Shown here: one piece after another, positions 43,039 through 53,516 of the stretch
How positions within the stretch are numbered: the first letter of the stretch is position 1
Layout: the number at the start of each line of letters is the position of its first letter
DNA from: JB111 sp049856175
Lineage (GTDB): Bacteria > Actinomycetota > Actinomycetes > Actinomycetales > Actinomycetaceae
Assembly (NCBI RefSeq): GCF_049856175.1
Contig: NZ_JBNDNA010000003.1
Coordinates: 186,001 to 250,000 of the forward strand
Direction of reading: 5' to 3'
DNA: 64,000 nt
Made by a program: the position numbers and the translations under genes
The notes under the pieces: model-generated
Told to the model about the DNA's origin: nothing
What the model saw: only the letters and a program-made list of their open reading frames with translations
Databases searched by the model: none

Positions 43039-43983
43039 TCAGCGCTCGACGAGGTTGCGCATCCCGCCGAGGTCACCGGCCAGCAGCGCGCCCAGATTGT
43101 GCTCGATGAGCTCCTTGCCGCCGTGCGCGCGGTACCCGGCCACGTGCGGCGTGTAGACGAGGTTCGGCGCGGTCCACAGCCGGGAGTCCGCGGGCAGGGG
43201 CTCCTCGGCGCTGACGTCGAGCCCGGCGCCGGCGAGCCTGCCGGCCTCGAGGGCATCGACGAGGGCGTCCTCGTCGAGCGTCGAGCCGCGGCCCACGTTG
43301 ACGACGATCGCCCGGTCGGGCAGCTGGTCGATCCGACGCGCGTCGAGCGCGCGGTCCGTCGCGTCGGTCGAGGGCAGGATCATCACCAGGACGTCGGTCT
43401 CGGTCAGCGCCTCGTCCAGCCCGTCCTCGTCGACCACCGGGAACCCGGCGCGCACGCCCGCCGTGCGCGCCACGCCGCGCACCCGCGCCCCCAGCGCCGC
43501 GAGGATGCCGGCGAGGTGCTGACCGATCGACCCGAAGCCCCAGACGAGGACGCGCGCGTCGATGAGGGAGGCGACCCGCTCGGGCGGCTGGATCGCGCGC
43601 GGGCGCCTCAGCTCGTCCGCCCAGCGCGACTCCCGCTGGGCCGCGAGCAGCTGCGGCATCCGCCGGACCAGCGTGAGCGCGAGGGTGACGGCGTGCTCGG
43701 AGACGGTGGCGTCGTGCAGCCCGCGCCCGGAGGTGAGCGCGACGTCGTCGGGCAGCCCCGCGGCCTCGAACATGTCGGTGCCGGCCGCGAGCGACTGCAC
43801 CCAGCGCAGCCGCGGCAGGTCGGCGGCGACCGAGGCGAGCAGCGTCGGCGTCCCCCAGGCGACGACCGCCTCGGCGTCCCGGTCCTCGGCCGGGACCTCG
43901 CGGCCCTCCCGCAGGGGGACCACGGTGACCCCGTCCGGGACCTTCAGGTCGAGGTCGGAACGGTTCGTGACCAGCATCTTCAC
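43039..43983 (-). CDS. D-isomer-specific 2-hydroxyacid dehydrogenase
   Basis: The 314-residue NAD-dependent dehydrogenase has the Rossmann motif WGFGSIGQHLAGILAALG (about 146-163), the substrate Arg in VVNVGRGSTLDEDALVDAL (about 227-245) and the catalytic His in VYTPHVAGYRA (about 280-290). It reduces a 2-oxoacid to a D-2-hydroxyacid or the reverse; substrate unknown. GTG 43983 is chosen because GGAGG lies eight bases upstream; the ATG two codons further in is too far. Confidence 0.85.
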   Translation of the reverse strand: MKMLVTNRSDLDLKVPDGVTVVPLREGREVPAEDRDAEAVVAWGTPTLLASVAADLPRLRWVQSLAAGTDMFEAAGLPDDVALTSGRGLHDATVSEHAVTLALTLVRRMPQLLAAQRESRWADELRRPRAIQPPERVASLIDARVLVWGFGSIGQHLAGILAALGARVRGVARTAGVRAGFPVVDEDGLDEALTETDVLVMILPSTDATDRALDARRIDQLPDRAIVVNVGRGSTLDEDALVDALEAGRLAGAGLDVSAEEPLPADSRLWTAPNLVYTPHVAGYRAHGGKELIEHNLGALLAGDLGGMRNLVER

Positions 43984-44082
43984 GTCGACATCCTCCGTCG
44001 GGCTACGGGTGGCCGGGCACCGGACGGCGCCACTCCAGGCACCTACTGTGGGCATGGGCTATGGGGAACGGCCCGCGGCGTC

Positions 44083-44088
44083 CATAAT
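44083..44088 (+). promoter_or_regulatory. -10 box (CATAAT) for the purine permease
   Basis: CATAAT, a five-of-six match, lies eight bases before the GTG at 44097, which would make the transcript leaderless. There is no ribosome-binding site. Confidence 0.5.
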
Positions 44089-44096
44089 GACCGACT

Positions 44097-45613
<1,517 letters not shown>

Positions 45614-45617
<4 letters not shown>

Positions 45618-46951
45618 CGGCAGCGTCCACGGGCCCGAGGCGCGGGTTCCTCGGCTCGACGTTCCACTCGCTGGGCTACTTCAACTACCGGCTGTGGTTC
45701 TTCGGGTCGATGGTCGCCAACACGGGCACGTGGGCGCAGCGCGTCGCGCAGGGCTGGCTCGTCCTCACCGAGCTGACCGACGACTCCGGCATCGCCATGG
45801 GCATCGTCACCGGGCTCCAGTTCCTCCCGGCGCTGCTGCTCAGCCCGATCGCGGGGGTGAACGCCGACCGGGTCGACCGGCGCCGCATGCTCATGGTCAC
45901 GCAGGGCTCGATGGGCATCCTCGCGCTCTGTCTCGGCGCTCTCGTCCTCACCGGGGCGGTCGAGCTGTGGATGGTGTACGGGTTCGCGTTCGCGCTCGGC
46001 TGTGCCTCGGCGTTCGACGGCCCCGTGCGGCAGACGTTCGTCTCGGACATGGTCCAGCCGGCGGACCTGCCGAACGCGGTGGGCCTGAACTCGACGTCGT
46101 TCAACCTCGCCCGCATGGCCGGCCCCGCCCTCGCGGGACTCGCGATCGCGTGGGTCGGGACCGGCTGGGTGTTCATCGCGAACGGCGTGCTCTTCGGCGC
46201 GACCATCCTCGCGCTGACGTTCATGCGGGTCGACGAGCTCGTGCCGCGCGTGGTGGTGCCGCGGGCGCGCGGCCAGTTCCGCGAGGGCCTGGCCTACGTC
46301 CGGCACCGATCCGACCTCGTCATCGTGCTCGTCACCGTCGGCGTCGTGTCCAGCCTCGGCATGAACCAGGCGGTCACCCAGGGGGTGATGGCCCGGCAGA
46401 TCTTCGGCCGGGGCCCCGAGGAGTTCGGCGTCCTCGGCTCGATCATGGCCGTGGGGTCCCTGCTGGGGGCCCTCATGGCCACGAGGCGCCGCAACCCCCG
46501 GGTGCGGACGGTCATCCTCGCCGCGTTCGCGTTCGGCGTCGCCTCGTTCCTCTCCGCGCTCGCGCCCACCTTCTGGTGGTTCGCCGCCTCGCTCGTGCCG
46601 GTCGGGTTCACGGTGCTGACGATGCTCACCTCGGCCAACGCCACGGTGCAGACGTCGACCGACCCCGCCTACCGGGGGCGCGTGATGAGCCTGTACATGA
46701 TGGTGCTGCTCGGCACGGGGCCGTTCGGGGCGCCGCTCGTGGGATGGATCGCGGAGGTGCTCGGTGCCCGCGAGTCGATCCTCGTGGGCGCCGTGCCCTC
46801 GATCCTCGTGGCTGCGATCGCCGCGCTGTGGGTCCGGCGCGCGTGGGACGTGCGGGTGGGCTACGACCGTGCGGCGCCCCGCCATCTCACCTACGAGGGG
46901 CCGCGCGAGCGCGCGGCCCGGGCCGCCGAGGAGGGACGCGAGTCCAGCTAG
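45614..46951 (+). CDS. MFS transporter, EntS-like (MFS_3)
   Basis: The 445-residue carrier has twelve hydrophobic segments: FNYRLWFFGSMVANTGTWAQ (about 23-42), the A-loop GVNADRVDRRRMLM (about 81-94), and DGPVRQTFVSDMVQPADLPN (about 138-157) typical of the EntS/MFS_3 group. Some members export siderophores or drugs. It is translationally coupled to the purine permease. It ends near a repeat array that separates it from serC. Confidence 0.82.
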
Positions 46952-46957
46952 CCCCCT

Positions 46958-47118
46958 GGTCACCGAGAGTGCGGTCGGTGGTCACCGAGAGTGCGGTCGG
47001 GGCCTTCCCGACCGCACTCTGGGCGGGCCCGAACCGCACTCTCGACGGGTTCGAACCGCACTCTCGGCGGGTTCGAACCGCACTCCGGGTGGGTCCGAAC
47101 CGCACTCTCGGCGGGGAG
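46958..47118. repeat. 22-bp tandem array in both orientations at a gene junction
   Basis: Units of the form GAACCGCACTCTCGGCGGG plus TTC repeat with an exact 22-bp period at 47031, 47053, 47075 and 47097, after a 21-bp first unit at 47010. Two units in the opposite orientation lie at 46958-46978 and 46980-47001. The inner opposed pair makes a 14-bp hairpin (46988-47001 with 47007-47020). It lies between convergent stops at 46951 and 47133. Confidence 0.9.
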
Positions 47119-47132
47119 AACCGGCGGGCTGC

Positions 47133-48239
47133 TCAGGCGAGGGCCTCGACCACGTGGTCGACGCAGGCCGTCAGCGCCTCGACGTCGGCGAGCGGCACCG
47201 CCGGGAAGAGCCCGAACCGCAGCTGGTTCCGACCGAGCTTCCGGTACGGCTCCACGTCGACCACGCCGTGCTCGCGCAGCACGCGCGCGACCTCGCCCGC
47301 GTCCACGCCCGCCAGGTCGATCGTCGCGACGACGGGGGAGCGGTAGGGCTCCTCGACGAACGGGGCCGCCCACTCCCGCTGCGCCGCCCACCCGTACACG
47401 TGCGTCGCGTTCTCGGCCGAGCGTCCGGCCGACCAGGCGAGGCCGCCGCGCTCGTTCAGCCACTCGATCTGCTCGGCGAGCAGGACGAGCGTGGCCACGG
47501 CGGGGGTGTTGACCGTCTGGTCCTTCCGGGAGCTCGCCAGGGCCGCTCCCAGGTCGAGGAAGGCGGGCACCCAGCGGTCTGCGGTCAGCTCCTCGATGCG
47601 ATCGACCGCGGCGGGGGACAAGGTGGAGACCCACAGCCCGCCGTCGGCGCCGAACACCTTCTGCGGCGCGAAGTAGTAGGCGTCGGTCGCCGCGAGGTCC
47701 ACCTCGACCGCGCCGGCCGCCGAGGTGGCGTCCACGAGGGTGAGCGCGTCCGGGCCGCCGATCCGCTCGACGGGTGACAGCGCGCCCGTGGAGGTCTCGT
47801 TGTGCGGGTACGCGTGGACGTCGGCGCCCTCGACGGCGGACAGGCGGGCGACCGAGCCGGGCTCCGCCTCCACCCGCAGGCTCGGCGCGAGGAACGGAGC
47901 CCGGTCGGTGACCGTGGCGAACTTGGCCGAGAACTCGCCGTGCACGGCGTGCTGGGCCCGCTCGCGCACCAGGCAGAAGGCGGCGGCGTCCCAGAACGCC
48001 GTGGAGCCGCCGTTGCCGAGGGCGACCTCGTAGCCGTCGGGCAGGTCGAACAGCTCGGCGGTCCCCGCGCGCACGCGCGAGACGAGGTGCTCGACGGGCG
48101 CCTGCCGGTGGGAGGTCCCCAGCACGCCGGCGCCGGCCGCGGTCAGCGCCGCCAGCTGGCCCGGCCGCACCCGCGTGGGACCCGAACCGAACCGTCCGTC
48201 GGCGGGCAGGAGGTGGGAGGGGATCGTCAGGTCGGCCAC
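47133..48239 (-). CDS. serC: Phosphoserine aminotransferase
   Basis: The 368-residue class V PLP enzyme transfers amino groups from glutamate to 3-phosphohydroxypyruvate in serine synthesis. It is of the actinobacterial SerC type: starting IPSHLLPADGRFGSGPTRVR, GTSHRQAPVEHLVSRV (about 42-57), VALGNGGSTAFWDAAAF, the HNETSTGA loop, LVDATSAAGAVEVDL, and the PLP lysine in YYFAPQKVFGADGG (about 190-203). GTG 48239 is preceded by GATGAT at six bases, so probably leaderless. It is divergent from ideR. Confidence 0.93.
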   Translation of the reverse strand: MADLTIPSHLLPADGRFGSGPTRVRPGQLAALTAAGAGVLGTSHRQAPVEHLVSRVRAGTAELFDLPDGYEVALGNGGSTAFWDAAAFCLVRERAQHAVHGEFSAKFATVTDRAPFLAPSLRVEAEPGSVARLSAVEGADVHAYPHNETSTGALSPVERIGGPDALTLVDATSAAGAVEVDLAATDAYYFAPQKVFGADGGLWVSTLSPAAVDRIEELTADRWVPAFLDLGAALASSRKDQTVNTPAVATLVLLAEQIEWLNERGGLAWSAGRSAENATHVYGWAAQREWAAPFVEEPYRSPVVATIDLAGVDAGEVARVLREHGVVDVEPYRKLGRNQLRFGLFPAVPLADVEALTACVDHVVEALA

Positions 48240-48407
48240 CGACCGATCATCGCACCGCCGCCGCGGCCGCCGGGAGGACGTCCGCACCCGCCGCCCGCCG
48301 CTCGGCGGCACGCCTCCCGCCTCCGGCCCAGCAGGTAGGCTCGACGTCGTGCCCGGACCGGGCACGCGGGGCAGCGTTCCGCCCCGTCCTCGTGCAGCGG
48401 AGAGACC
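48240..48407. promoter_or_regulatory. Divergent promoter region between serC and ideR
   Basis: On the plus strand TAGGCT (48336-48341) is a likely -10 box for the regulator gene, giving a leader of about 60 bases with a small TGCCCGG/CCGGGCA hairpin. On the minus strand GATGAT lies six bases before the serC start. No palindrome resembling an iron box was seen. Confidence 0.45.
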
Positions 48408-49085
48408 ATGAGCGACCTCATCGACACCACCGAGATGTACCTCAAGGCTGTCGTCGAGATGGAGGAGGAGGGCGTCCCGCCGCTCCGGGCGCGCATCGCC
48501 GAGCGCCTCGGCCACTCGGGGCCGACCGTCTCCCAGACCGTGGGCCGCATGGAGCGCGACGGTCTGCTCCACCTCAGCCCCTCCCGCGAGGTCGAGCTCA
48601 CCGAGGTGGGCCGGGACGCCGCCGTGCAGGTCATGCGCCGGCACCGCCTCGCCGAGCGTCTCCTCGTCGACGTCGTCGGGCTCGACTGGGCCTTCGTCCA
48701 CGAGGAGGCCTGCCGCTGGGAGCACGTGATGTCGGGCCGGGTCGAGGAGCGCCTCGTCGACCTCCTCGGCGACCCGACGACCGACCCGTACGGCAACCCG
48801 ATCCCCGGGTCCGACGCCCCCGAGCCCCGGCACGGGATGACGTCGCTCGCCGAGGCCACGGCCGAACTCGCGGAGGGCCAGAGCAGCGAGCTCGAGATCG
48901 TGCGGATCGGGGAGCCGCTCCAGGTGCACACCGGTCTGCTCGCGGACATGCGCCGCGGCGGGCTCCTGCCCGGCGCACGGATCACCGTGACCCGGCGCGA
49001 CGACGTGCTCGAGCTCGACGCCGGCCAGGAGCTGGTCCTCGAGATGTCCCCGGCCGACGGCCGGCACCTCGCCGTCGTCGCCTGA
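48408..49085 (+). CDS. ideR: Iron-dependent regulator of the DtxR/IdeR family
   Basis: The 225-residue repressor has a winged helix at 1-70, a dimerisation/metal domain at about 71-140, and an SH3-like domain to the end. Every metal-site residue known from DtxR is at the same number: Met10, His79, Glu83, His98, Cys102, Glu105, His106. The Cys102 favours an iron (DtxR/IdeR) rather than manganese (MntR) sensor. With Fe(II) bound it represses iron-uptake genes; the iron importer at the window start is a plausible target although no box was identified. GGAGAGACC precedes the ATG. Confidence 0.93.
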   Translation: MSDLIDTTEMYLKAVVEMEEEGVPPLRARIAERLGHSGPTVSQTVGRMERDGLLHLSPSREVELTEVGRDAAVQVMRRHRLAERLLVDVVGLDWAFVHEEACRWEHVMSGRVEERLVDLLGDPTTDPYGNPIPGSDAPEPRHGMTSLAEATAELAEGQSSELEIVRIGEPLQVHTGLLADMRRGGLLPGARITVTRRDDVLELDAGQELVLEMSPADGRHLAVVA

Positions 49086-49145
49086 CCTTTCCCGGCGCGC
49101 GCCGCGGCCGGCACGGCCCGGTGGCCGCGCGACGTGCGGACGTCA

Positions 49146-49353
49146 GGTCACGGGCCGTGCCCGGTTCGTGACCGAACGAGGATCGGCAACAGCAAGGTCA
49201 CGACCGATGTGGTTCCGTGACCTTCCGGTCCACCCCAAGGGCGGGTCAAGTCCCGCGGCCACGGGCCTGTGGAGAACTCGTGCTCCCGTCGTCTGCCGCG
49301 AGATGCTGCGGGAGAGGCCGCCCCACGGCGCGGGGCGTGTCCCGGTCGTGACC
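49146..49353. repeat. GGTCACG heptamer copies forming hairpins
   Basis: GGTCACG at 49146-49152 and 49196-49202, and its complement CGTGACC at 49167-49173, 49216-49222 and 49347-49353. AAGGTCACG (49194-49202) and CGTGACCTT (49216-49224) form the best stem. The set follows the ideR stop and may terminate it. Alternatively the heptamers are operator half sites for the riboswitch promoter just downstream. Confidence 0.6.
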
Positions 49354-49401
49354 TTCCACACAGAGTCGTTACCCAGGTGTGACTTTTGGTCTCGGAATGG
49401 T

Positions 49402-49407
49402 TACTGT
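49402..49407 (+). promoter_or_regulatory. -10 box (TACTGT) of the c-di-AMP riboswitch transcript
   Basis: TACTGT lies 18 bases after TGTGAC (49378-49383), a fair -35/-10 pair. Transcription would start at about 49414, just before the riboswitch. A TTTT run and other AT-rich positions stand out in this GC-rich genome. Confidence 0.5.
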
Positions 49408-49420
49408 CCTACGCGTGCCT

Positions 49421-49600
49421 CCCGCTGGGGGCGCACCCGGACGGACATCGAGCCCTGTCGCCGCCCCGGGTAGGTGCGAACCACCGCGACAGGGGCGGGG
49501 GAACCAGGTAGTACGGCCGGGAGACCGGCCTAGGGGTGAAGTGCGGCCGTCATGGTCGCGCCGGACGCTCTCCGTGTCCGAACCCGACAGCTCACCCCGT
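49421..49600 (+). ncRNA. Cyclic-di-AMP riboswitch (ydaO/yuaA)
   Basis: The untranslated leader of the two NlpC/P60 genes carries the ydaO-family hallmarks: GGGGGAACC (49497-49505), an enclosed GGCCGG-GAGA-CCGGCC tetraloop helix (49515-49530), and GGGGTGAA (49533-49540). CCCTGTCG (49453-49460) pairs perfectly with CGACAGGG (49487-49494). In actinobacteria this riboswitch sits before cell-wall hydrolases such as Rpf and NlpC/P60 proteins and turns them off when c-di-AMP is high. The 3' boundary is approximate. Confidence 0.85.
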
Positions 49601-49626
49601 AGATGACACCGGAGAGGTCCCCCATC

Positions 49627-50406
49627 GTGCAGAGCTCCACCCGCCGCGGAACGCTCGCCGCCGTCTCGGCGTCGATCGTCGTCGCGGTCGCCGCGTCGTC
49701 GGCGTCAGCATCCCCCGCCCCGGACACCGCCACGGACAAGACCCAGGGCGGCATCGCCACGGTCTCCGACCGCGTGGCCCCGACGAACGCGGCCCTGACG
49801 GTCGCCGCCGACGCCGCGTACGACGTCGAGACCGCCAGCGTCTTCGGCACCGCCGAGGCCGCCCCGGCCCCCGAGCCGGAGCCGGCCCCCGAGCCCGAGC
49901 CCGAGCCCGTCGTCCGCGAGGACGAGGCCGCCGCCCGCGACACCGAGCGCGAGGCCGTGGCCGAGCAGCCCGCCGAGACCGCCCCGGCCGTCGAGCAGGC
50001 GCCCGCCGCCGAGCCGGCCCCGGAGGCCGCCGCCGAGCCCGCGCCGCGGCCCGAGGCCGCGCCGTCGGCCGCCGGCAGCTCGATCGTGGCGATCGCCCGC
50101 CAGTACACGGGCGTCCCCTACGTCTGGGGAGGCACCTCGCCGTCGGGCTGGGACTGCTCCGGCTTCACGTCCTACGTCTTCGCCCAGGCCGGTATCACGA
50201 TCCCGCGCTCCTCGGCCGCCCAGCTCGGCGCCGGCCAGGTCGTCTCGGCCGCCGAGGCCCGCCCCGGCGACCTCGTCTGGTGGCCCGGCCACGTCGGTAT
50301 CTACACCGGCGACGGCAACCACATCGCGGCCCGCAACCCGGGCACGCCGACCCACGAGTCGCCGATCTACCGCGCGAACCCCACCTACATCCGAGTGGCG
50401 GGCTGA
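49627..50406 (+). CDS. Secreted NlpC/P60 peptidoglycan hydrolase (1)
   Basis: The 259-residue exported protein has a Sec signal (RRGTLAAVSASIVVAVAASS, about 6-25), a conserved spacer (SDRVAPTNAALTVAADAAYD), a Pro-Glu repeat region (EPEPAPEPEPEP and more, about 83-140), and a C-terminal NlpC/P60 domain (about 155-259). The catalytic Cys is in WDCSGFTSYVF and the His in PGHVGIYTGDG. These enzymes cut peptide cross-links of peptidoglycan. The GTG at 49627 has GGAGAGG nine bases upstream; the ATG at 49603 is an alternative. Controlled by the riboswitch above. Confidence 0.88.
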   Translation: MQSSTRRGTLAAVSASIVVAVAASSASASPAPDTATDKTQGGIATVSDRVAPTNAALTVAADAAYDVETASVFGTAEAAPAPEPEPAPEPEPEPVVREDEAAARDTEREAVAEQPAETAPAVEQAPAAEPAPEAAAEPAPRPEAAPSAAGSSIVAIARQYTGVPYVWGGTSPSGWDCSGFTSYVFAQAGITIPRSSAAQLGAGQVVSAAEARPGDLVWWPGHVGIYTGDGNHIAARNPGTPTHESPIYRANPTYIRVAG

Positions 50407-50409
50407 TCC

Positions 50410-51210
<801 letters not shown>

Positions 51211-51233
51211 CGCCCGACGCGAGCCCGACGCTT

Positions 51234-51264
51234 CGCCCCGTCCCGCCTCGAGCGGGGCGGGGCG
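51234..51264 (+). terminator. Terminator of the NlpC/P60 pair
   Basis: A 13-bp GC-rich stem with one mismatch and a 5-base loop (CTCGA) lies 24 bases after the second hydrolase stop. Confidence 0.75.
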
Positions 51265-51369
51265 CCGTCGTTCCCGGCGTGGCCGCCGGATCGTGACCTT
51301 CGTCCGTCCCCCTCGGCCCCGCTGCGCGGCACAATGGGGCCACGCACGCGTCGAGGAAGGGTGAGCGTC

Positions 51370-52272
51370 ATGACACAGGACGTCGTCGTCGGGGTCGACG
51401 GTTCGGAGATCAGCCTCGGGGCCCTCGAGTGGGCCGCCGCGGTGGCCAAGGTCCGCGGGCTCGGGCTGCACATCGTCTGCGCCTACCGCCTGCCCAGCTA
51501 CATCGCGAGCGGCCGGGCAGGGACGGTCGTCATCGACGAGGCGACGGTGCGGGAGGGCGCGCAGGCCGTGGTCGAGGACGCCGCCGCCCGCGTGGCACAC
51601 CACGGTGTCCCGGTGCGCACGACGGTGGACCCGGGCGACCCCTCGGGCGTGCTCATCGAGCTGTCCAAGGGCGCCCGGGCCGTCGTGTGCGGCACGCGCG
51701 GTGGTGGCGGGTTCACCGACCGGCTGCTCGGCGCGGTGCCGTCCGCCGTGCCGGCGCACGCCCACAGCCCGGCCGTGGTCGTCCCCTCGGCCCGGGACGA
51801 GCCGTTCGTCCCGATCCGGCGGATCGCCGTCGGGGTCGACGGCTCGCCCGCCGCCCGCCTCGCCGTGACGGTCGCCCTCAACCTGGCGGAGTCCTTCGGC
51901 GCCGAGGTGCACGCCGTCGCAGCGGTCCCGCTCACGGCGGGTGCCTCGGCGATGGCCTGGCTGCCCTCGACCGTGGACCACGAGGAGATCCTCGCGGACG
52001 TGCGGATGTCGATCGACGAGGTCGTCGACCCGCTGCTCGACGGCCGGGACATCACCGTGCACCGCCGCGCGGTGGACGGGAACCCCGGCGTGGTCCTCGC
52101 CGAGATCTCCGAGCAGGTCGACCTCCTCGCGGTCGGCAGCCGGGGCCGCGGCGGTCTCGCCGGTCTCGTGCTGGGCTCCACCTCGCAGGGGGTGCTCTCG
52201 CACGCGACCTGCCCGGTGATCGTCACCCCGGCCCGCGTCACGGACGCCGGGCTGACGGCGGACGCCACCTGA
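51370..52272 (+). CDS. Universal stress protein, tandem UspA domains
   Basis: The 300-residue protein has two Usp domains (about 1-145 and 150-295). Domain 2 has the full nucleotide-binding motif (VGSRGRGGLAGLVLGSTSQG). In domain 1 the equivalent is GTRGGGGFTDRLLGAVPSAV, with Ala instead of Ser/Thr at the end, so ATP binding there may be weakened. Tandem-domain Usps of mycobacteria are induced by hypoxia and stationary phase. The ATG at 51370 is preceded by AGGAAGG at about nine bases. Confidence 0.88.
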   Translation: MTQDVVVGVDGSEISLGALEWAAAVAKVRGLGLHIVCAYRLPSYIASGRAGTVVIDEATVREGAQAVVEDAAARVAHHGVPVRTTVDPGDPSGVLIELSKGARAVVCGTRGGGGFTDRLLGAVPSAVPAHAHSPAVVVPSARDEPFVPIRRIAVGVDGSPAARLAVTVALNLAESFGAEVHAVAAVPLTAGASAMAWLPSTVDHEEILADVRMSIDEVVDPLLDGRDITVHRRAVDGNPGVVLAEISEQVDLLAVGSRGRGGLAGLVLGSTSQGVLSHATCPVIVTPARVTDAGLTADAT

Positions 52273-52283
52273 CCCCGGGCCGC

Positions 52284-52330
52284 GGTCAGCCGGCGGCCAG
52301 CTCGGCGCGGGTCAGCCGGCGGCCAGCTCG
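52284..52330. repeat. 21-bp direct repeat at the end of the aminotransferase gene
   Basis: The stretch covering the last five codons and stop of the aminotransferase (52310-52330) recurs exactly at 52284-52304, with an offset of 26 bp. The second copy lies just beyond the stop codon on the gene's own strand, so the protein is unaffected. Confidence 0.85.
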
Positions 52331-53511
52331 CCCAGGGCGCTCTCGAGCGCGTCGAGCGCGGTCTCGAGGTCCGCCGCGTCGATCGTCAGCGGCGGCGAGA
52401 GACGCACGGTCCTGCCGTGCGTGTCCTTCGCCAGGACGCCGTGCCGGGCGAGCGCGACGCTCAGGTCGTGGCCGTCCGCCCCCAGGGCCTCCGGGACGTC
52501 GATCCCGGCCCACAGGCCGATGCGACGGGCGCCGGCCAGGAGGCCGGTGCCCACCATCGCGTCGAGCCGGGCGCCCATCACCTCGCCGAGCTCGGCCGCC
52601 CGCGCCTGGATGCTGCCGTCCTGCAGCAGGTCCACCACGGCGAGCCCCACCGCGCACGCCAACGGGTTGCCGCCGAACGTGGACCCGTGGCTCCCGGGCG
52701 TGAGCACGCCGAGCACGTCCGACCGCCCGACGACGGCGCTCACGGGCAGGATCCCGCCGCCGAGCGCCTTGCCGAGCGTGGTGAGGTCCGCCCGCACGCC
52801 CTCCAGGTCCTGGGCGAGCGTCGCGCCCGTGCGCCCGAGGCCGGACTGGATCTCGTCGAGCACGAGGAGGGCGCCCGCCCGCTCGGTGATCTCGCGCGCG
52901 GCGGTGAGGTAGCCGCGCGGCGGCACGATCACGCCGGCCTCGCCCTGGACGGGCTCGAGGAGCACCGCGACGGTGTCCTCGTCCACGGCGCCGGCCAGCG
53001 CGTCGGCGTCGCCGAACGGCACGTGCCGGAACCCCGGGGTCCACGGCCCGTACCCGTCGCGGGCGACCGGGTCCGTGGAGAAGGAGACGATCGTCGTCGT
53101 CCGACCGTGGAAGTTGTTCTCGGCGACGACGATGGTCGCGCGGTCCGGCGGCACGCCGCGTACGTGGGCGCCCCACCGCCGTGCCACCTTGATCGCCGAC
53201 TCCACCGCCTCGGCGCCGGTGTTCATCGGCAGCATCATCTCGGTGCCGGTCAGCGCGGTCAGGGCCGCCGCGAACGGCTCGAGCAGGTCGTGGTCGAAGG
53301 CGCGCGAGACCAGCGTGGAGCGGTCGAGCTGCGCCTGTGCCGCGGCGACGAGCGCGGGGTGCCGGTGGCCGAAGTTGAGGGCCGAGTAGCCGGCGAGGAG
53401 GTCGAGGTAGCGGCGGCCGTCGTCGCCCTGGACCCACGCCCCCTCGGCCCGGACAAGGCGAACGTCGAGCGGGGCGTAGTTCCGCGCGAGCCGGGAGGCG
53501 TCACGGGACAC
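52312..53511 (-). CDS. rocD: Ornithine--oxo-acid aminotransferase
   Basis: The 399-residue class III PLP enzyme converts ornithine plus 2-oxoglutarate to glutamate semialdehyde. It starts ARNYAPLDVRLVRAEGAWV, with YLDLLAGYSALNFGHRHPAL (about 36-55), MLPMNTGAEAVESAIKVARR (about 95-114), NNFHGRTTTIV, the cofactor Asp in LVLDEIQSGLGRTG (about 219-232), and the PLP lysine in TTLGKALGGGILPVSA (about 250-265). Features and length fit RocD. GTG 53511 lies five bases after the stop of the SRPBCC gene, so they are co-transcribed. A ribosome site is not obvious. Confidence 0.88.
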   Translation of the reverse strand: MSRDASRLARNYAPLDVRLVRAEGAWVQGDDGRRYLDLLAGYSALNFGHRHPALVAAAQAQLDRSTLVSRAFDHDLLEPFAAALTALTGTEMMLPMNTGAEAVESAIKVARRWGAHVRGVPPDRATIVVAENNFHGRTTTIVSFSTDPVARDGYGPWTPGFRHVPFGDADALAGAVDEDTVAVLLEPVQGEAGVIVPPRGYLTAAREITERAGALLVLDEIQSGLGRTGATLAQDLEGVRADLTTLGKALGGGILPVSAVVGRSDVLGVLTPGSHGSTFGGNPLACAVGLAVVDLLQDGSIQARAAELGEVMGARLDAMVGTGLLAGARRIGLWAGIDVPEALGADGHDLSVALARHGVLAKDTHGRTVRLSPPLTIDAADLETALDALESALGELAAG

Positions 53512-53516
53512 GGCGA

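Noticed and set aside
46958..47118. CRISPR array
   Set aside because: The period is 22 bp with no unique spacers, the units change orientation, and no cas gene is nearby.
49603..49626. ATG at 49603 as start of the first NlpC/P60 protein
   Set aside because: It would put the ribosome site GGAGAGG inside the coding sequence. The GTG at 49627 is correctly spaced and begins at the signal peptide. It is kept only as an alternative.
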